Part shown: in pieces, positions 1 to 5,437 of the stretch
Position numbering within the stretch: the first letter of the stretch is position 1
Layout of the letters: every line of letters starts with the position of its first letter
From: Pseudomonadota bacterium
GTDB taxonomy: Bacteria > Pseudomonadota > Alphaproteobacteria > Rhodospirillales > Magnetospirillaceae
Reading direction: 5' to 3'
Assembly (NCBI GenBank): GCA_023426365.1
Contig: JAFAAW010000118.1
Location: 1 to 5,632 of the forward strand
DNA: 5,632 nt
Notes under the pieces: model-generated
The model's database searches: none
What the model was told of the DNA's origin: nothing
Seen by the model: only the letters and a program-made list of their open reading frames with translations
Position numbers and translations under genes: made by a program

Positions 1-104
1 TGAGAAGCTGCAGGCCGCCCGGAGAAGTTGCAGGGCGCCCGGACTAGATGCAGGTCGCCCGGAGAAGATGCAGGTCGCCAGGAGAAGATGCAGGTCGCCC
101 GGAG
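1..104. repeat. Tandem array of 20-bp units (5 copies)
   Basis: Five consecutive 20-bp units start at 1, 21, 41, 61 and 81, and the array stops after a further GGAG at 101-104. The unit at 81-100 is ggagaagatgcaggtcgccc. Relative to it the other units carry, from left to right, 3, 2, 2 and 1 substitutions, so the copies become more uniform toward the right. The array may continue left of the window. A 20-bp period is not a multiple of three, so it is not a coding repeat, and it is close to two helical turns, which would place repeated sites on one face of the DNA. It could be protein-binding iterons, the multiple terminal repeats of an insertion sequence (IS21-family ends carry such repeats), or a simple minisatellite. 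The sequence alone does not decide. Confidence 0.9.
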
Positions 105-353
105 CTACTTAGCCCACCTCTTCGCAGCCGCCTTCTTAGCGATCTCGGCCCGCTGCTCAGGCGTCAGCGCCTCGGCGCGGGCCTTCCCGCCTTTCTTTCC
201 GCCAAGCCGGCCCAATGCGACTGCGTGAGGATTTTTGCCTTCATCCTCTGGCGTTGGCGGGGCCTGGTCTTCGGCTTCTCCGGTGGCGATATCCACGATC
301 AGTTTGGCAAGCTGGTTCGGGTCGCGCGGGCGCTTTGGGTGTTTCGTGCTCAT
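105..353 (-). CDS. Small Lys/Ala-rich KGGK-type protein of unknown function
   Basis: This 82-residue protein has a basic N-terminus (residues 1-10) and a segment DPNQLAKLIVDIATGE (11-26). An acidic, Pro-containing linker (27-40) follows. The C-terminal half has a Gly/Lys motif GRLGGKKGGKARA (48-60) and a helix LTPEQRAEIAKKAAAKRW (63-80). From memory, short proteins with this layout are common in Proteobacteria and usually annotated hypothetical, sometimes histone H1-like; they often occur in accessory DNA. The basic C-terminal half suggests nucleic-acid binding, but that is inference. I chose the ATG at 353. An in-frame TTG at 425 would add 24 residues (MKSDGIGS..., HITG) that do not look like part of the family, and it would translate through a large inverted repeat. 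No good Shine-Dalgarno precedes 353. The stop codon directly abuts the 20-bp repeat array, but the protein ends in the usual RW-type tail, so it seems complete. Confidence 0.75.
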   Translation of the reverse strand: MSTKHPKRPRDPNQLAKLIVDIATGEAEDQAPPTPEDEGKNPHAVALGRLGGKKGGKARAEALTPEQRAEIAKKAAAKRWAK

Positions 354-362
354 GCCGGTAAT

Positions 363-415
363 ATGGCATCGGTCGGCGGGGAATGCATCCCCGCTCAAGC
401 ATGAGCCGATGCCAT
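363..415. repeat. Nested inverted repeats upstream of the KGGK gene
   Basis: Two nested perfect inverted repeats occur here. The outer arms are ATGGCATCGG (363-372) and CCGATGCCAT (406-415), 10 bp each. The inner hairpin has arms GCGGGGA (376-382) and TCCCCGC (388-394) around the loop ATGCA. The outer arm ends 9 nt before the start codon of the minus-strand gene at 353. If transcribed as one RNA, the structure would sit in the leader and could hide the start region. If transcription starts inside it, it is better read as a two-part operator. A mobile palindromic element is a third possibility. Confidence 0.7.
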
Positions 416-425
416 CAGATTTCAA
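398..425 (-). promoter_or_regulatory. Weak candidate promoter for the KGGK gene
   Basis: On the minus strand a TTGAAA box (420-425) matches the -35 consensus at five of six positions. After a 16-bp spacer comes CATGCT (398-403), a poor -10 box with three of six matches. The spacer contains one arm of the outer inverted repeat, and transcription would start near 391, inside the inner hairpin. This is a guess from consensus matching only. Confidence 0.2.
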
Positions 426-465
426 ACTGAGACACTACCCAATCCAGAGACATGCCGTATCAGCC

Positions 466-485
466 TGCGGGACAATTGCGGGACA
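466..485. repeat. Pair of 9-bp direct repeats near the att site
   Basis: TGCGGGACA occurs at 466-474 and again at 477-485, 11 bp apart start to start (about one helical turn), within the AT-richer part of the element end. Paired short direct repeats about 100 bp from a tRNA attachment core are the kind of arrangement used as integrase arm-type or excisionase sites, but no protein in the window can be linked to them. Confidence 0.5.
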
Positions 486-510
486 CTGAGACCAAAATCG
501 GACGTAGTTC

Positions 511-567
511 TATGTAGCCGGATGCAGCGGTAATGCCTTGATATTCAACGTAACTGTATGTAGGCGG
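511..567. repeat. Separated 11-bp direct repeat TATGTAGSCGG
   Basis: TATGTAGCCGG at 511-521 and TATGTAGGCGG at 557-567 differ at one position and lie 46 bp apart, the second ending 11 bp before the tRNA-derived sequence. Chance is possible at this length. Their position just outside the attachment core makes them candidate recombinase sites. Confidence 0.4.
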
Positions 568-578
568 CGGGCTTCTGA

Positions 579-628
579 CTGTCTTCGGGAGGCAGGGGCC
601 GGAGGTTCGAATCCTCTCACTCCGACCA
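579..628 (+). tRNA. tRNA-Pro(CGG), 3' part only (attachment-site half)
   Basis: The sequence folds as the 3' portion of a tRNA. The anticodon stem is CTGTC (579-583) with GGCAG (591-595), including one G-U pair. The 7-nt loop (584-590) has U33 and anticodon CGG (586-588). A 5-nt variable region (596-600) and a T arm GGAGG/CCTCT with loop TTCGAAT (601-617) follow. The 3' acceptor strand is CACTCCG (618-624), then discriminator A and an encoded CCA (626-628). CGG with discriminator A fits tRNA-Pro. The 5' acceptor strand (expected CGGAGTG) and a D arm are absent upstream, where the sequence is unrelated, so this copy cannot give a functional tRNA. I infer that an intact tRNA-Pro gene lies at the other end of the inserted element. 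Confidence 0.85.
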
Positions 629-630
629 AT

Positions 631-664
631 AAAACCCCCAGGGAAACCTGGGGGTTTTTCTTTT
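631..664 (+). terminator. Rho-independent terminator after tRNA-Pro
   Basis: A 12-bp perfect stem, AAAACCCCCAGG (631-642) with CCTGGGGGTTTT (647-658), closes a GAAA tetraloop and runs into TTTTTCTTTT (655-664). It lies 2 nt after the CCA of the tRNA fragment, so it is the original terminator of the tRNA-Pro gene on the chromosomal side. The A-run on the 5' side would let it work on minus-strand transcripts too. Confidence 0.93.
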
Positions 665-718
665 GCCCGCACCGGTGCGGCGGCATCGCCCCCATAGCCG
701 TTGTGTCGTTCACAATTT

Positions 719-745
719 TTGAACTTCGGTTTCCAGCCCGTTCAA
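719..745. promoter_or_regulatory. Inverted repeat TTGAAC-N15-GTTCAA upstream of operon
   Basis: TTGAAC (719-724) and GTTCAA (740-745) form a perfect 6-bp inverted repeat with centres 21 bp apart, two helical turns. It lies about 80-100 bp upstream of the binding-protein start codon and in front of a -10-like TATACT (778-783) that has no clear -35 partner. A dimeric activator site is possible. The short arms make chance quite possible too. Confidence 0.3.
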
Positions 746-777
746 CCGGGCCTGCACCGCCGTTCATAGGCCGCCCC

Positions 778-783
778 TATACT
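778..783 (+). promoter_or_regulatory. Possible -10 box for the sensor operon
   Basis: TATACT at 778-783 matches the sigma70 -10 consensus at five of six positions and lies 40 bp before the chosen ATG at 824. No -35 box stands at the expected 16-18 bp upstream (the sequence there is GC-rich), so the promoter is either activator-dependent or not this one. Confidence 0.3.
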
Positions 784-823
784 TTCACTATCACCTTTGT
801 TTGGGTCTGCGGTGGGGGCGGCG

Positions 824-1669
824 ATGGCGCGCGTGATCGGGATGGTGGCTGCCGTGCTGGCGGCCATGGCGGTGCTGGGGGCGCAGGCGCAGATACCGGC
901 ACCGGCGGCCGAACCCTTCGTGGTGGGGGTCGCCCCCCACACCAGCGCCCGCATCATCATCGAGCAATACCAGCCGGTGCGCGCCGCCCTGGCCCAATCC
1001 CTGGGCCGGCCGGTGGAAATCGTCACCGCGCCCGACTTCACCGAATTCGCCCGCCGCGCGGTGGCGCAGGAATACGATCTGGCGGTGACCACCGGCCATC
1101 AGGCCGAGTTGCTGCGCAGCGATGCCGGCTATCTGCCGCTCGTCACCTACCAGGCCGATTTCCGCGCCGTGCTGGTGGTGGATCGCGGCGCGGCCGTGAC
1201 CAAGCCAGACGGGCTGAACGGCCAAGTGGTTCTGGGCCTCAGTCCGTCGTCGCTGGTCACCCTGTGGGGGGTGCAGTGGCTGCGCGACAACGGGGTGGCG
1301 CCGCGCCAAACCCGCTTCGTCAGCGCCGCCGACAGCGTCGCCCAACTGGTCCTGGCCGGGGATGCGGCCGGCGGTTTCATGTCGCTGGCCAACTTCCAGA
1401 AACTGCCGCCCGACGCTCAGACGGGCCTGCGCATCCTGGAAAGCAGCCGGCCGCTGGCCGGGCGCGTCTATCTGCTCAATGGCCGCCATGCCCCGCTGCG
1501 CGGCCCCCTGATGGCGGCGCTCAAGGCGTTTGCCGGCAGCCAGGACGGCAAACGCTATTTCCAAGACAACAAGCTGGAGGGCTATCGCGAGATCGGCGAC
1601 GGCGAGCTGGCCGCGATGGCTCCCTATGCGGACGAGGTTCGCACCCTGCTGCGGGACGAGCGGAAATGA
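824..1669 (+). CDS. PhnD-like periplasmic binding protein, sensor partner
   Basis: This 281-residue exported protein is a PhnD/SsuA-type solute-binding protein (phosphate/phosphite/phosphonate-binding family). Residues 1-22 are a signal peptide (MAR, then a hydrophobic stretch, ending AQA before Gln23). The mature part opens with the family's first strand and helix, VVGVAPHTSARIIIEQYQP (33-51). AQSLGRPVEIVTAPDFTEF (57-75), the strand motif EYDLAVTTGHQAELL (83-97) and the hinge-side SPSSLVTLWGVQWL (140-153) follow. Length fits the family. I chose ATG 824 because it starts directly at a normal basic n-region and follows a G-rich ribosome-binding stretch (GGTGGGGG). The in-frame TTG at 797 lacks one, and ATG 842 would lose the Arg. 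No transporter permease or ATPase gene is adjacent, and the stop overlaps the kinase start, so a sensing role rather than uptake is likely. The ligand is unknown; an oxyanion is a guess from the family. Confidence 0.88.
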   Translation: MARVIGMVAAVLAAMAVLGAQAQIPAPAAEPFVVGVAPHTSARIIIEQYQPVRAALAQSLGRPVEIVTAPDFTEFARRAVAQEYDLAVTTGHQAELLRSDAGYLPLVTYQADFRAVLVVDRGAAVTKPDGLNGQVVLGLSPSSLVTLWGVQWLRDNGVAPRQTRFVSAADSVAQLVLAGDAAGGFMSLANFQKLPPDAQTGLRILESSRPLAGRVYLLNGRHAPLRGPLMAALKAFAGSQDGKRYFQDNKLEGYREIGDGELAAMAPYADEVRTLLRDERK

Positions 1670-4344
1670 GCCGGTTCCTGCGGGTCCGCACCGTTCGCGC
1701 GCGGCTGCTGTTGGCGGCCCTGGTGGTCGAGGCGCTGATGCTGACCGTCATGGTCGGCAACAGCGTGCGCCTGCTGTACGCCAGCCTGGCCGGGCAGGCC
1801 CGCCTGAACGCCGAGCAGATGATGCCGGTCCTGAATGCCGCGCTGGTGGCGCCGCTGGCCCAGCTCGACTATGCCACGGTCCAGGCGATCCTCAAGGAAA
1901 GCCGGGCGGCCGAGGGATTGTCCTATCTGGCGGTCCGCGATCTGCGCGGCCGCGTGGTGGCGGCCAGCGGCTGGGACGCGGCGCGCCCGCTGCCTCCGGC
2001 CGATGGCGCGTTCTCGCTGTCGGACAAGGGCGGCGCGACCCGCTACGACGTCCAGGCGCCGGTGGCGCTGGCCGGGCAGGCGCTGGGCACGCTGCATTTC
2101 GGGCTGGACCTGGGGCACATCGCCGCCGCCCGCAGCACCCTGGTCACCCAGGGCATCGCCATCGCCGTGGCCGAGATCCTGTTGACCGCCGGGCTGCTGA
2201 CCGTGGTGGGCTGGTGGCTGACCCGCCACCTGACCCAACTGACCCAGGCCAGCGAGGCCATCGCCGCCGGCGATTGCGCCCGCGTGCAGGTGGCCGAGGG
2301 TGACGACGACATCGGCCGTCTGGGGGCGGCGTTCAACGCCATGTCGCGGGCGGTGAACGAACGCCTGGGCGACCTCAACGTCGCCCTGCAACGCAATGCC
2401 CGCGTCACCGCCACCCTGGATCAGGAACGGGCGCGCCTGCTGTCGTTGCTGTCGGCCATGGAATTCGGCGTGCTGTTCGCCGATGCCGAGGGTCGGGTGG
2501 TCTATGCCAATCCCGCCTTTGCCGGGCTGTGGCAGTTGGAAGGTCCGCTGGTCGGGCGTCCGGCCCACGAATTGCTGCCGCCCATGGGCAACCCCGCGGG
2601 CGGCGACCTCGAGCTGGACTCGGGGCGCATCGTCACCTACCGCTCGTTCCCGGTGATGGGCGGCGAGGGGCCGGGCGGCCAATTGTGGACCTTCGTCGAT
2701 GCCACCGCCTCGCGCATGTTCGCCCAGCAATTGCTGGCCGCCAAGGACGCGGCCGAGGCGGCGGCGGAGGCCAAGGCGGCCTTTCTGGCGACCATGAGCC
2801 ACGAGATCCGCACCCCCATGAACGGCATCATCGGCATGACCGCGCTATTGCTCGACACGCCGCTGGACCCCCAGCAGCGCCATTTCGCCGGCACCATCCG
2901 CTTTTCCGCCGATTCCCTGCTCACCATCATCAACGACATCCTGGACTTCTCGAAAATGGAGGCGGGCAAGCTGACCTTCGAGGACAATCCGTTCGAAATC
3001 CGGCCGCTGGTGGCCGGGGTGGCCGATCTGCTGAGGCCGCGCACCCAGGACCGCGACGTGGTGCTGGACTGGCACCTGGGCGGGGCCAGCGACGGCGTGT
3101 TCGTCGGCGATTCCGGGCGCCTGCGCCAGGTGCTGCTGAACCTGGCCGGCAACGCGCTGAAATTCACCGAGCGCGGCCGGATTTCCATCATGGCCGAGGT
3201 ATCGGTGGCCGATGGCCGCGACTGGCTGCGTGTCGCGGTCAGCGATACCGGCATCGGCATTCCCGAGGATGCCCAGGCCCGTCTGTTCACCATGTTCACC
3301 CAGGCCGATTCCTCGACCGCGCGGCGCTTCGGCGGTACCGGCCTGGGACTGGCCATCTCGAAGCGCATCGTGGAACTGATGGGGGGCGAGATCGGCTTTT
3401 CCAGCACCCACGGCCAGGGCAGCACCTTTTGGTTCCGCGTACCCCTGACCCGTGGCCGGGAACGCCGGGCCATGCGGCGCGACATCAGCCTGCCGCCCGG
3501 CCTGCGCCTGCTGGTGGTGTCCGAGAACTCGGCGCTGCTGGCCGATGCGCAGGAGGCGCTGGACCGCCAGGGGGTGGAAGTCGCCGCCGCCACCGACGCC
3601 ATGGGGGCGCTGGCGCTCCTGCGGCAGGATGCGGCCGCCGGCCGGCCGCCGGCGGTGATGGTGCTGGACATGGGCCTGCGCGGCGTCACCGGGTTCGATC
3701 TGGTGCTGCTGACGCGGGCCGATCCGGCGCTGCGCGCGGTGGTGCCGGTGCTGGTCGGCGACGAGGCCGAGGCCGACCGCCCCCGCATGGCCGGCCTGGG
3801 CATCACCCACCTGCTGGCGCCGCCGGTGGCCGCCGGTCCTCTGGTCGAGGTGCTGGCATCGGTGTCGGGGGTGGATAAGCCAAGCCGCGCGAAGGCGCCC
3901 GTGCGCCTGCCCATGCCCGCTTGCGCGCCGGTGCCCCGCGCCAGCGGGTTGCGCATTCTGGTGGCCGAGGACAACGTGATCAATCAGCAGGTGGCGGTGG
4001 GCCTGCTGGAAAAGCTGGGCCATCGGGCCGACGTGGCCGATGACGGCGCGTCCGCCGTCGAGATGGTGCGCCGCCACACCTATGATCTGGTGCTGATGGA
4101 CATGCAGATGCCGGGCCTGAGCGGCCTGGACGCCACACGGGTGATCCGCGCCCTGGACCACCCGGTGCGGGAGGTGCCGATCATCGCCATGACCGCCAAC
4201 GCCATGAGCGGTGATCGCGCCCTGTGCCTGGCCGCCGGCATGAACGACTATATCGCCAAGCCCATCGACCGCGTGAAGCTGGCCGCCCTGATGGCCGAAT
4301 GGCAGGCGCGCTTGGCCGCGCCCACCCAGGGCGTACCCGCCTAA
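1666..4344 (+). CDS. Membrane hybrid histidine kinase with two receiver domains
   Basis: 892 residues. TM1 is at about 13-36, a periplasmic sensor region at about 38-160, TM2 at about 160-185, HAMP at about 186-238, then a short coiled coil. A PAS domain spans about 258-350 (FGVLFADAEGRVVYANPAF). HisKA carries SHEIRTPMNG with the phospho-acceptor His379. HATPase has an N box at Asn492-Asn496, DTGIGIP (527-533) and GGTGLGL (556-562). Receiver 1 (about 612-735) keeps Asp668 but has lost other key residues. Receiver 2 (about 762-880) is canonical: Glu768-Asp769, phospho-acceptor Asp812, Thr843, Lys865. There is no HPt domain, so phosphate must pass to an HPt or regulator encoded elsewhere, or act through receiver 2. 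ATG 1666 sits in an ATGA overlap with the upstream stop, suggesting translational coupling. The architecture resembles BarA/TorS kinases, and the pairing with a separate binding protein resembles TorT-TorS. The long in-frame extension upstream to 538 is not coding. Confidence 0.95.
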   Translation: MSRFLRVRTVRARLLLAALVVEALMLTVMVGNSVRLLYASLAGQARLNAEQMMPVLNAALVAPLAQLDYATVQAILKESRAAEGLSYLAVRDLRGRVVAASGWDAARPLPPADGAFSLSDKGGATRYDVQAPVALAGQALGTLHFGLDLGHIAAARSTLVTQGIAIAVAEILLTAGLLTVVGWWLTRHLTQLTQASEAIAAGDCARVQVAEGDDDIGRLGAAFNAMSRAVNERLGDLNVALQRNARVTATLDQERARLLSLLSAMEFGVLFADAEGRVVYANPAFAGLWQLEGPLVGRPAHELLPPMGNPAGGDLELDSGRIVTYRSFPVMGGEGPGGQLWTFVDATASRMFAQQLLAAKDAAEAAAEAKAAFLATMSHEIRTPMNGIIGMTALLLDTPLDPQQRHFAGTIRFSADSLLTIINDILDFSKMEAGKLTFEDNPFEIRPLVAGVADLLRPRTQDRDVVLDWHLGGASDGVFVGDSGRLRQVLLNLAGNALKFTERGRISIMAEVSVADGRDWLRVAVSDTGIGIPEDAQARLFTMFTQADSSTARRFGGTGLGLAISKRIVELMGGEIGFSSTHGQGSTFWFRVPLTRGRERRAMRRDISLPPGLRLLVVSENSALLADAQEALDRQGVEVAAATDAMGALALLRQDAAAGRPPAVMVLDMGLRGVTGFDLVLLTRADPALRAVVPVLVGDEAEADRPRMAGLGITHLLAPPVAAGPLVEVLASVSGVDKPSRAKAPVRLPMPACAPVPRASGLRILVAEDNVINQQVAVGLLEKLGHRADVADDGASAVEMVRRHTYDLVLMDMQMPGLSGLDATRVIRALDHPVREVPIIAMTANAMSGDRALCLAAGMNDYIAKPIDRVKLAALMAEWQARLAAPTQGVPA

Positions 4345-5255
4345 TCCTTCTGCTTCCAGCGATCGACCACCGTCCAGCGGCCGTCGCCGTCGCGGCAGGC
4401 GCTGCCGGCGGTGGTGACATGGGCGGCGGCGGTCTGGATGACCTGGCGGAAGTCGCGGCACCACGTGCCGTCCTCGGTCTGGAAGCTGGCGACCGGCTGC
4501 ACCATGGCCTCGACGTCGTGGGTGCGGCCCAGGGCCTTGCGCCCGGCCGCCAGCGTTTCCAGCCCCTTCTGGCGCACCTTGTCGGCGATCCGTTCCGCCT
4601 TGGCATCCAGCGGGCCACGGCCGACCGCCACCAATTCGTCGGGTTCCTTGGCCCCGGTCCAGTTCCGGCGCACCACCTGTCCCAGGGTGGGGGCGTAGTT
4701 CCACACAATCTCGCCGATGTTGCTGCCGCGCCAATAGCGCTGGCAGCGCAGGCGCCAGGTGTCGAAATCGCCCAGGCGCGCGCTGATCCGCTCGGTCCCG
4801 TCCACCCCGCAGATCCATTCGTCGTTATAGGCGATTTCCGAGTTGTGGATTTTCAGCGTCAGGCGCTGGCCGACGGTGAAATGGGCGCGGTTGCCCGTCT
4901 TCAGCGGCCACAACAGGTCGGGTGGCAGATCCATGGCGGTCACCGCCCGCGTCTCGGGATAATCCCATTCCAGCGACGGCAGCATGAAATTGCGATAGCC
5001 GGCATAGGTGTTGCCGTCCTGGTCGCGCCAGCGCACCACCTCGCCCTCGACGGCGGTCACGGTTTCGGTCTGGCCGTTGCTCCAACTGACGCTGTCGCCG
5101 ACGCGCCATTGCGGCAGCGGGGCCGGCGCCAGCACGGGCGCAGCGGCGGTCTCGCCAAGGTCGGGGGCCGGGGCGCAGGCGGCCAGACCCCAGGCGGCCA
5201 AGGTCCAGGCGGCCAGGGTCAGGACAAGCGGCGACGGGCGGCGGACACGGCTCAT
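4341..5255 (-). CDS. Putative lipoprotein with surface-antigen-like C-terminal domain
   Basis: 304 residues. A basic start (MSRVRR), a hydrophobic segment and the lipobox LAAC with Cys27 predict a lipoprotein. Ser/Ala/Pro-rich linker residues 28-48 follow. Residues about 49-95 contain WRVGDSVSW and RWRDQDGNTYAGYRNF, possibly a small beta domain. Residues about 115-200 contain LWPLKTGNRAHF, LGDFDTWRLRC (161-171) and NYAPTLGQVVRR (186-197). This pattern is seen in envelope proteins of alphaproteobacteria, but I cannot name the family. The end (about 245-300) has TWCRDF with Cys266 and GSACRDGDGRWTVV with Cys287. It resembles the C-terminal domain of rickettsial/alphaproteobacterial surface-antigen (RT0821-like) proteins, where the two Cys could form a disulphide. 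The start at 5255 has a good Shine-Dalgarno. The gene converges on the kinase gene with a 4-nt overlap. Function is unknown; an envelope role is inferred from the lipobox. Confidence 0.85.
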   Translation of the reverse strand: MSRVRRPSPLVLTLAAWTLAAWGLAACAPAPDLGETAAAPVLAPAPLPQWRVGDSVSWSNGQTETVTAVEGEVVRWRDQDGNTYAGYRNFMLPSLEWDYPETRAVTAMDLPPDLLWPLKTGNRAHFTVGQRLTLKIHNSEIAYNDEWICGVDGTERISARLGDFDTWRLRCQRYWRGSNIGEIVWNYAPTLGQVVRRNWTGAKEPDELVAVGRGPLDAKAERIADKVRQKGLETLAAGRKALGRTHDVEAMVQPVASFQTEDGTWCRDFRQVIQTAAAHVTTAGSACRDGDGRWTVVDRWKQKD

Positions 5256-5261
5256 GGAAGC

Positions 5262-5266
5262 ACCTC
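5262..5266 (-). promoter_or_regulatory. Ribosome binding site of the lipoprotein gene
   Basis: On the minus strand GAGGT lies 6 nt before the ATG at 5255. It fixes that start against internal Met codons, and the lipobox distance from it is normal. Confidence 0.75.
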
Positions 5267-5425
5267 GCGGTGAAGAAACGACCGGCGACAGCTTGCCCTA
5301 TCCCATGCGCGCGCCGCCGCCGTTCGGATGGCGACCGGGCGGGCGCGGAAGGGATCTCGTCTGCGCCCGGCGATACCCCTGGCGGCGTGCCCATATCTGG
5401 CCCCAGTGCCATCGAACGGGCAGTC

Positions 5426-5432
5426 AAGGAGG
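5426..5432 (+). promoter_or_regulatory. Strong ribosome binding site of the Gly-rich gene
   Basis: AAGGAGG lies 5 nt before the ATG at 5438, close to the ideal anti-16S sequence and spacing. It is the strongest Shine-Dalgarno in the window and supports the reading frame at the right edge. Confidence 0.85.
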
Positions 5433-5437
5433 CCGGC

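Larger units (their letters stand above)
1..583. mobile_element. Probable end of an integrated element at tRNA-Pro
   Basis: Everything left of the tRNA fragment looks foreign to the chromosomal genes on the right. It has a 20-bp tandem array, a small KGGK-type gene often met in mobile or accessory DNA, inverted and direct repeats, and a visibly AT-richer stretch from about 415 to 560. The tRNA-Pro sequence begins abruptly at the anticodon arm, which is where a tyrosine recombinase integrated in a tRNA gene would leave the junction. The left boundary is outside the window and no integrase, excisionase or transfer gene is seen, so the element could be a remnant, or the integrase may sit at the far end. 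The exact right boundary is uncertain by a few bases around 579-583. Confidence 0.55.

Noticed and set aside
1..104. CRISPR array
   Set aside because: The 20-bp units are directly adjacent, with no spacers and no cas genes.
48..489. Plus-strand open frames over the repeat array and the KGGK gene
   Set aside because: They run antisense to a gene with a recognisable protein pattern and partly translate the tandem array.
552..628. A complete tRNA-Pro gene
   Set aside because: The positions that should hold the 5' acceptor strand and D arm (about 552-578) do not pair with CACTCCG and show no D-arm pattern.
667..680. 14-bp perfect palindrome CCGCACCGGTGCGG
   Set aside because: It lies just after the terminator and is GC-only apart from one A/T pair. 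A palindrome of this length is expected about once by chance in a GC-rich window of this size.
460..767. Minus-strand open frames across the tRNA region (peptides with GVRGFEPP- or RSERIRTSG-like stretches)
   Set aside because: These are the well-known spurious translations of the antisense strand of tRNA 3' ends and have no supported start or family.
538..1665. In-frame extension of the kinase reading frame upstream to position 538
   Set aside because: It would read through the tRNA fragment and terminator and overlap the whole binding-protein gene in another frame. Its translation is Arg/Gly-rich shadow sequence. The kinase starts at the ATGA overlap at 1666.
2845..4818. 657-residue minus-strand open frame opposite the kinase
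   Set aside because: It is a shadow of high-GC coding on the plus strand, rich in Gly, His, Gln and Arg, without domain signs. It spans both the kinase gene and the lipoprotein gene.
4224..5273. 349-residue plus-strand open frame opposite the lipoprotein gene
   Set aside because: It begins inside the kinase coding region and is antisense to a gene with a lipobox, a ribosome site and coherent domain motifs.
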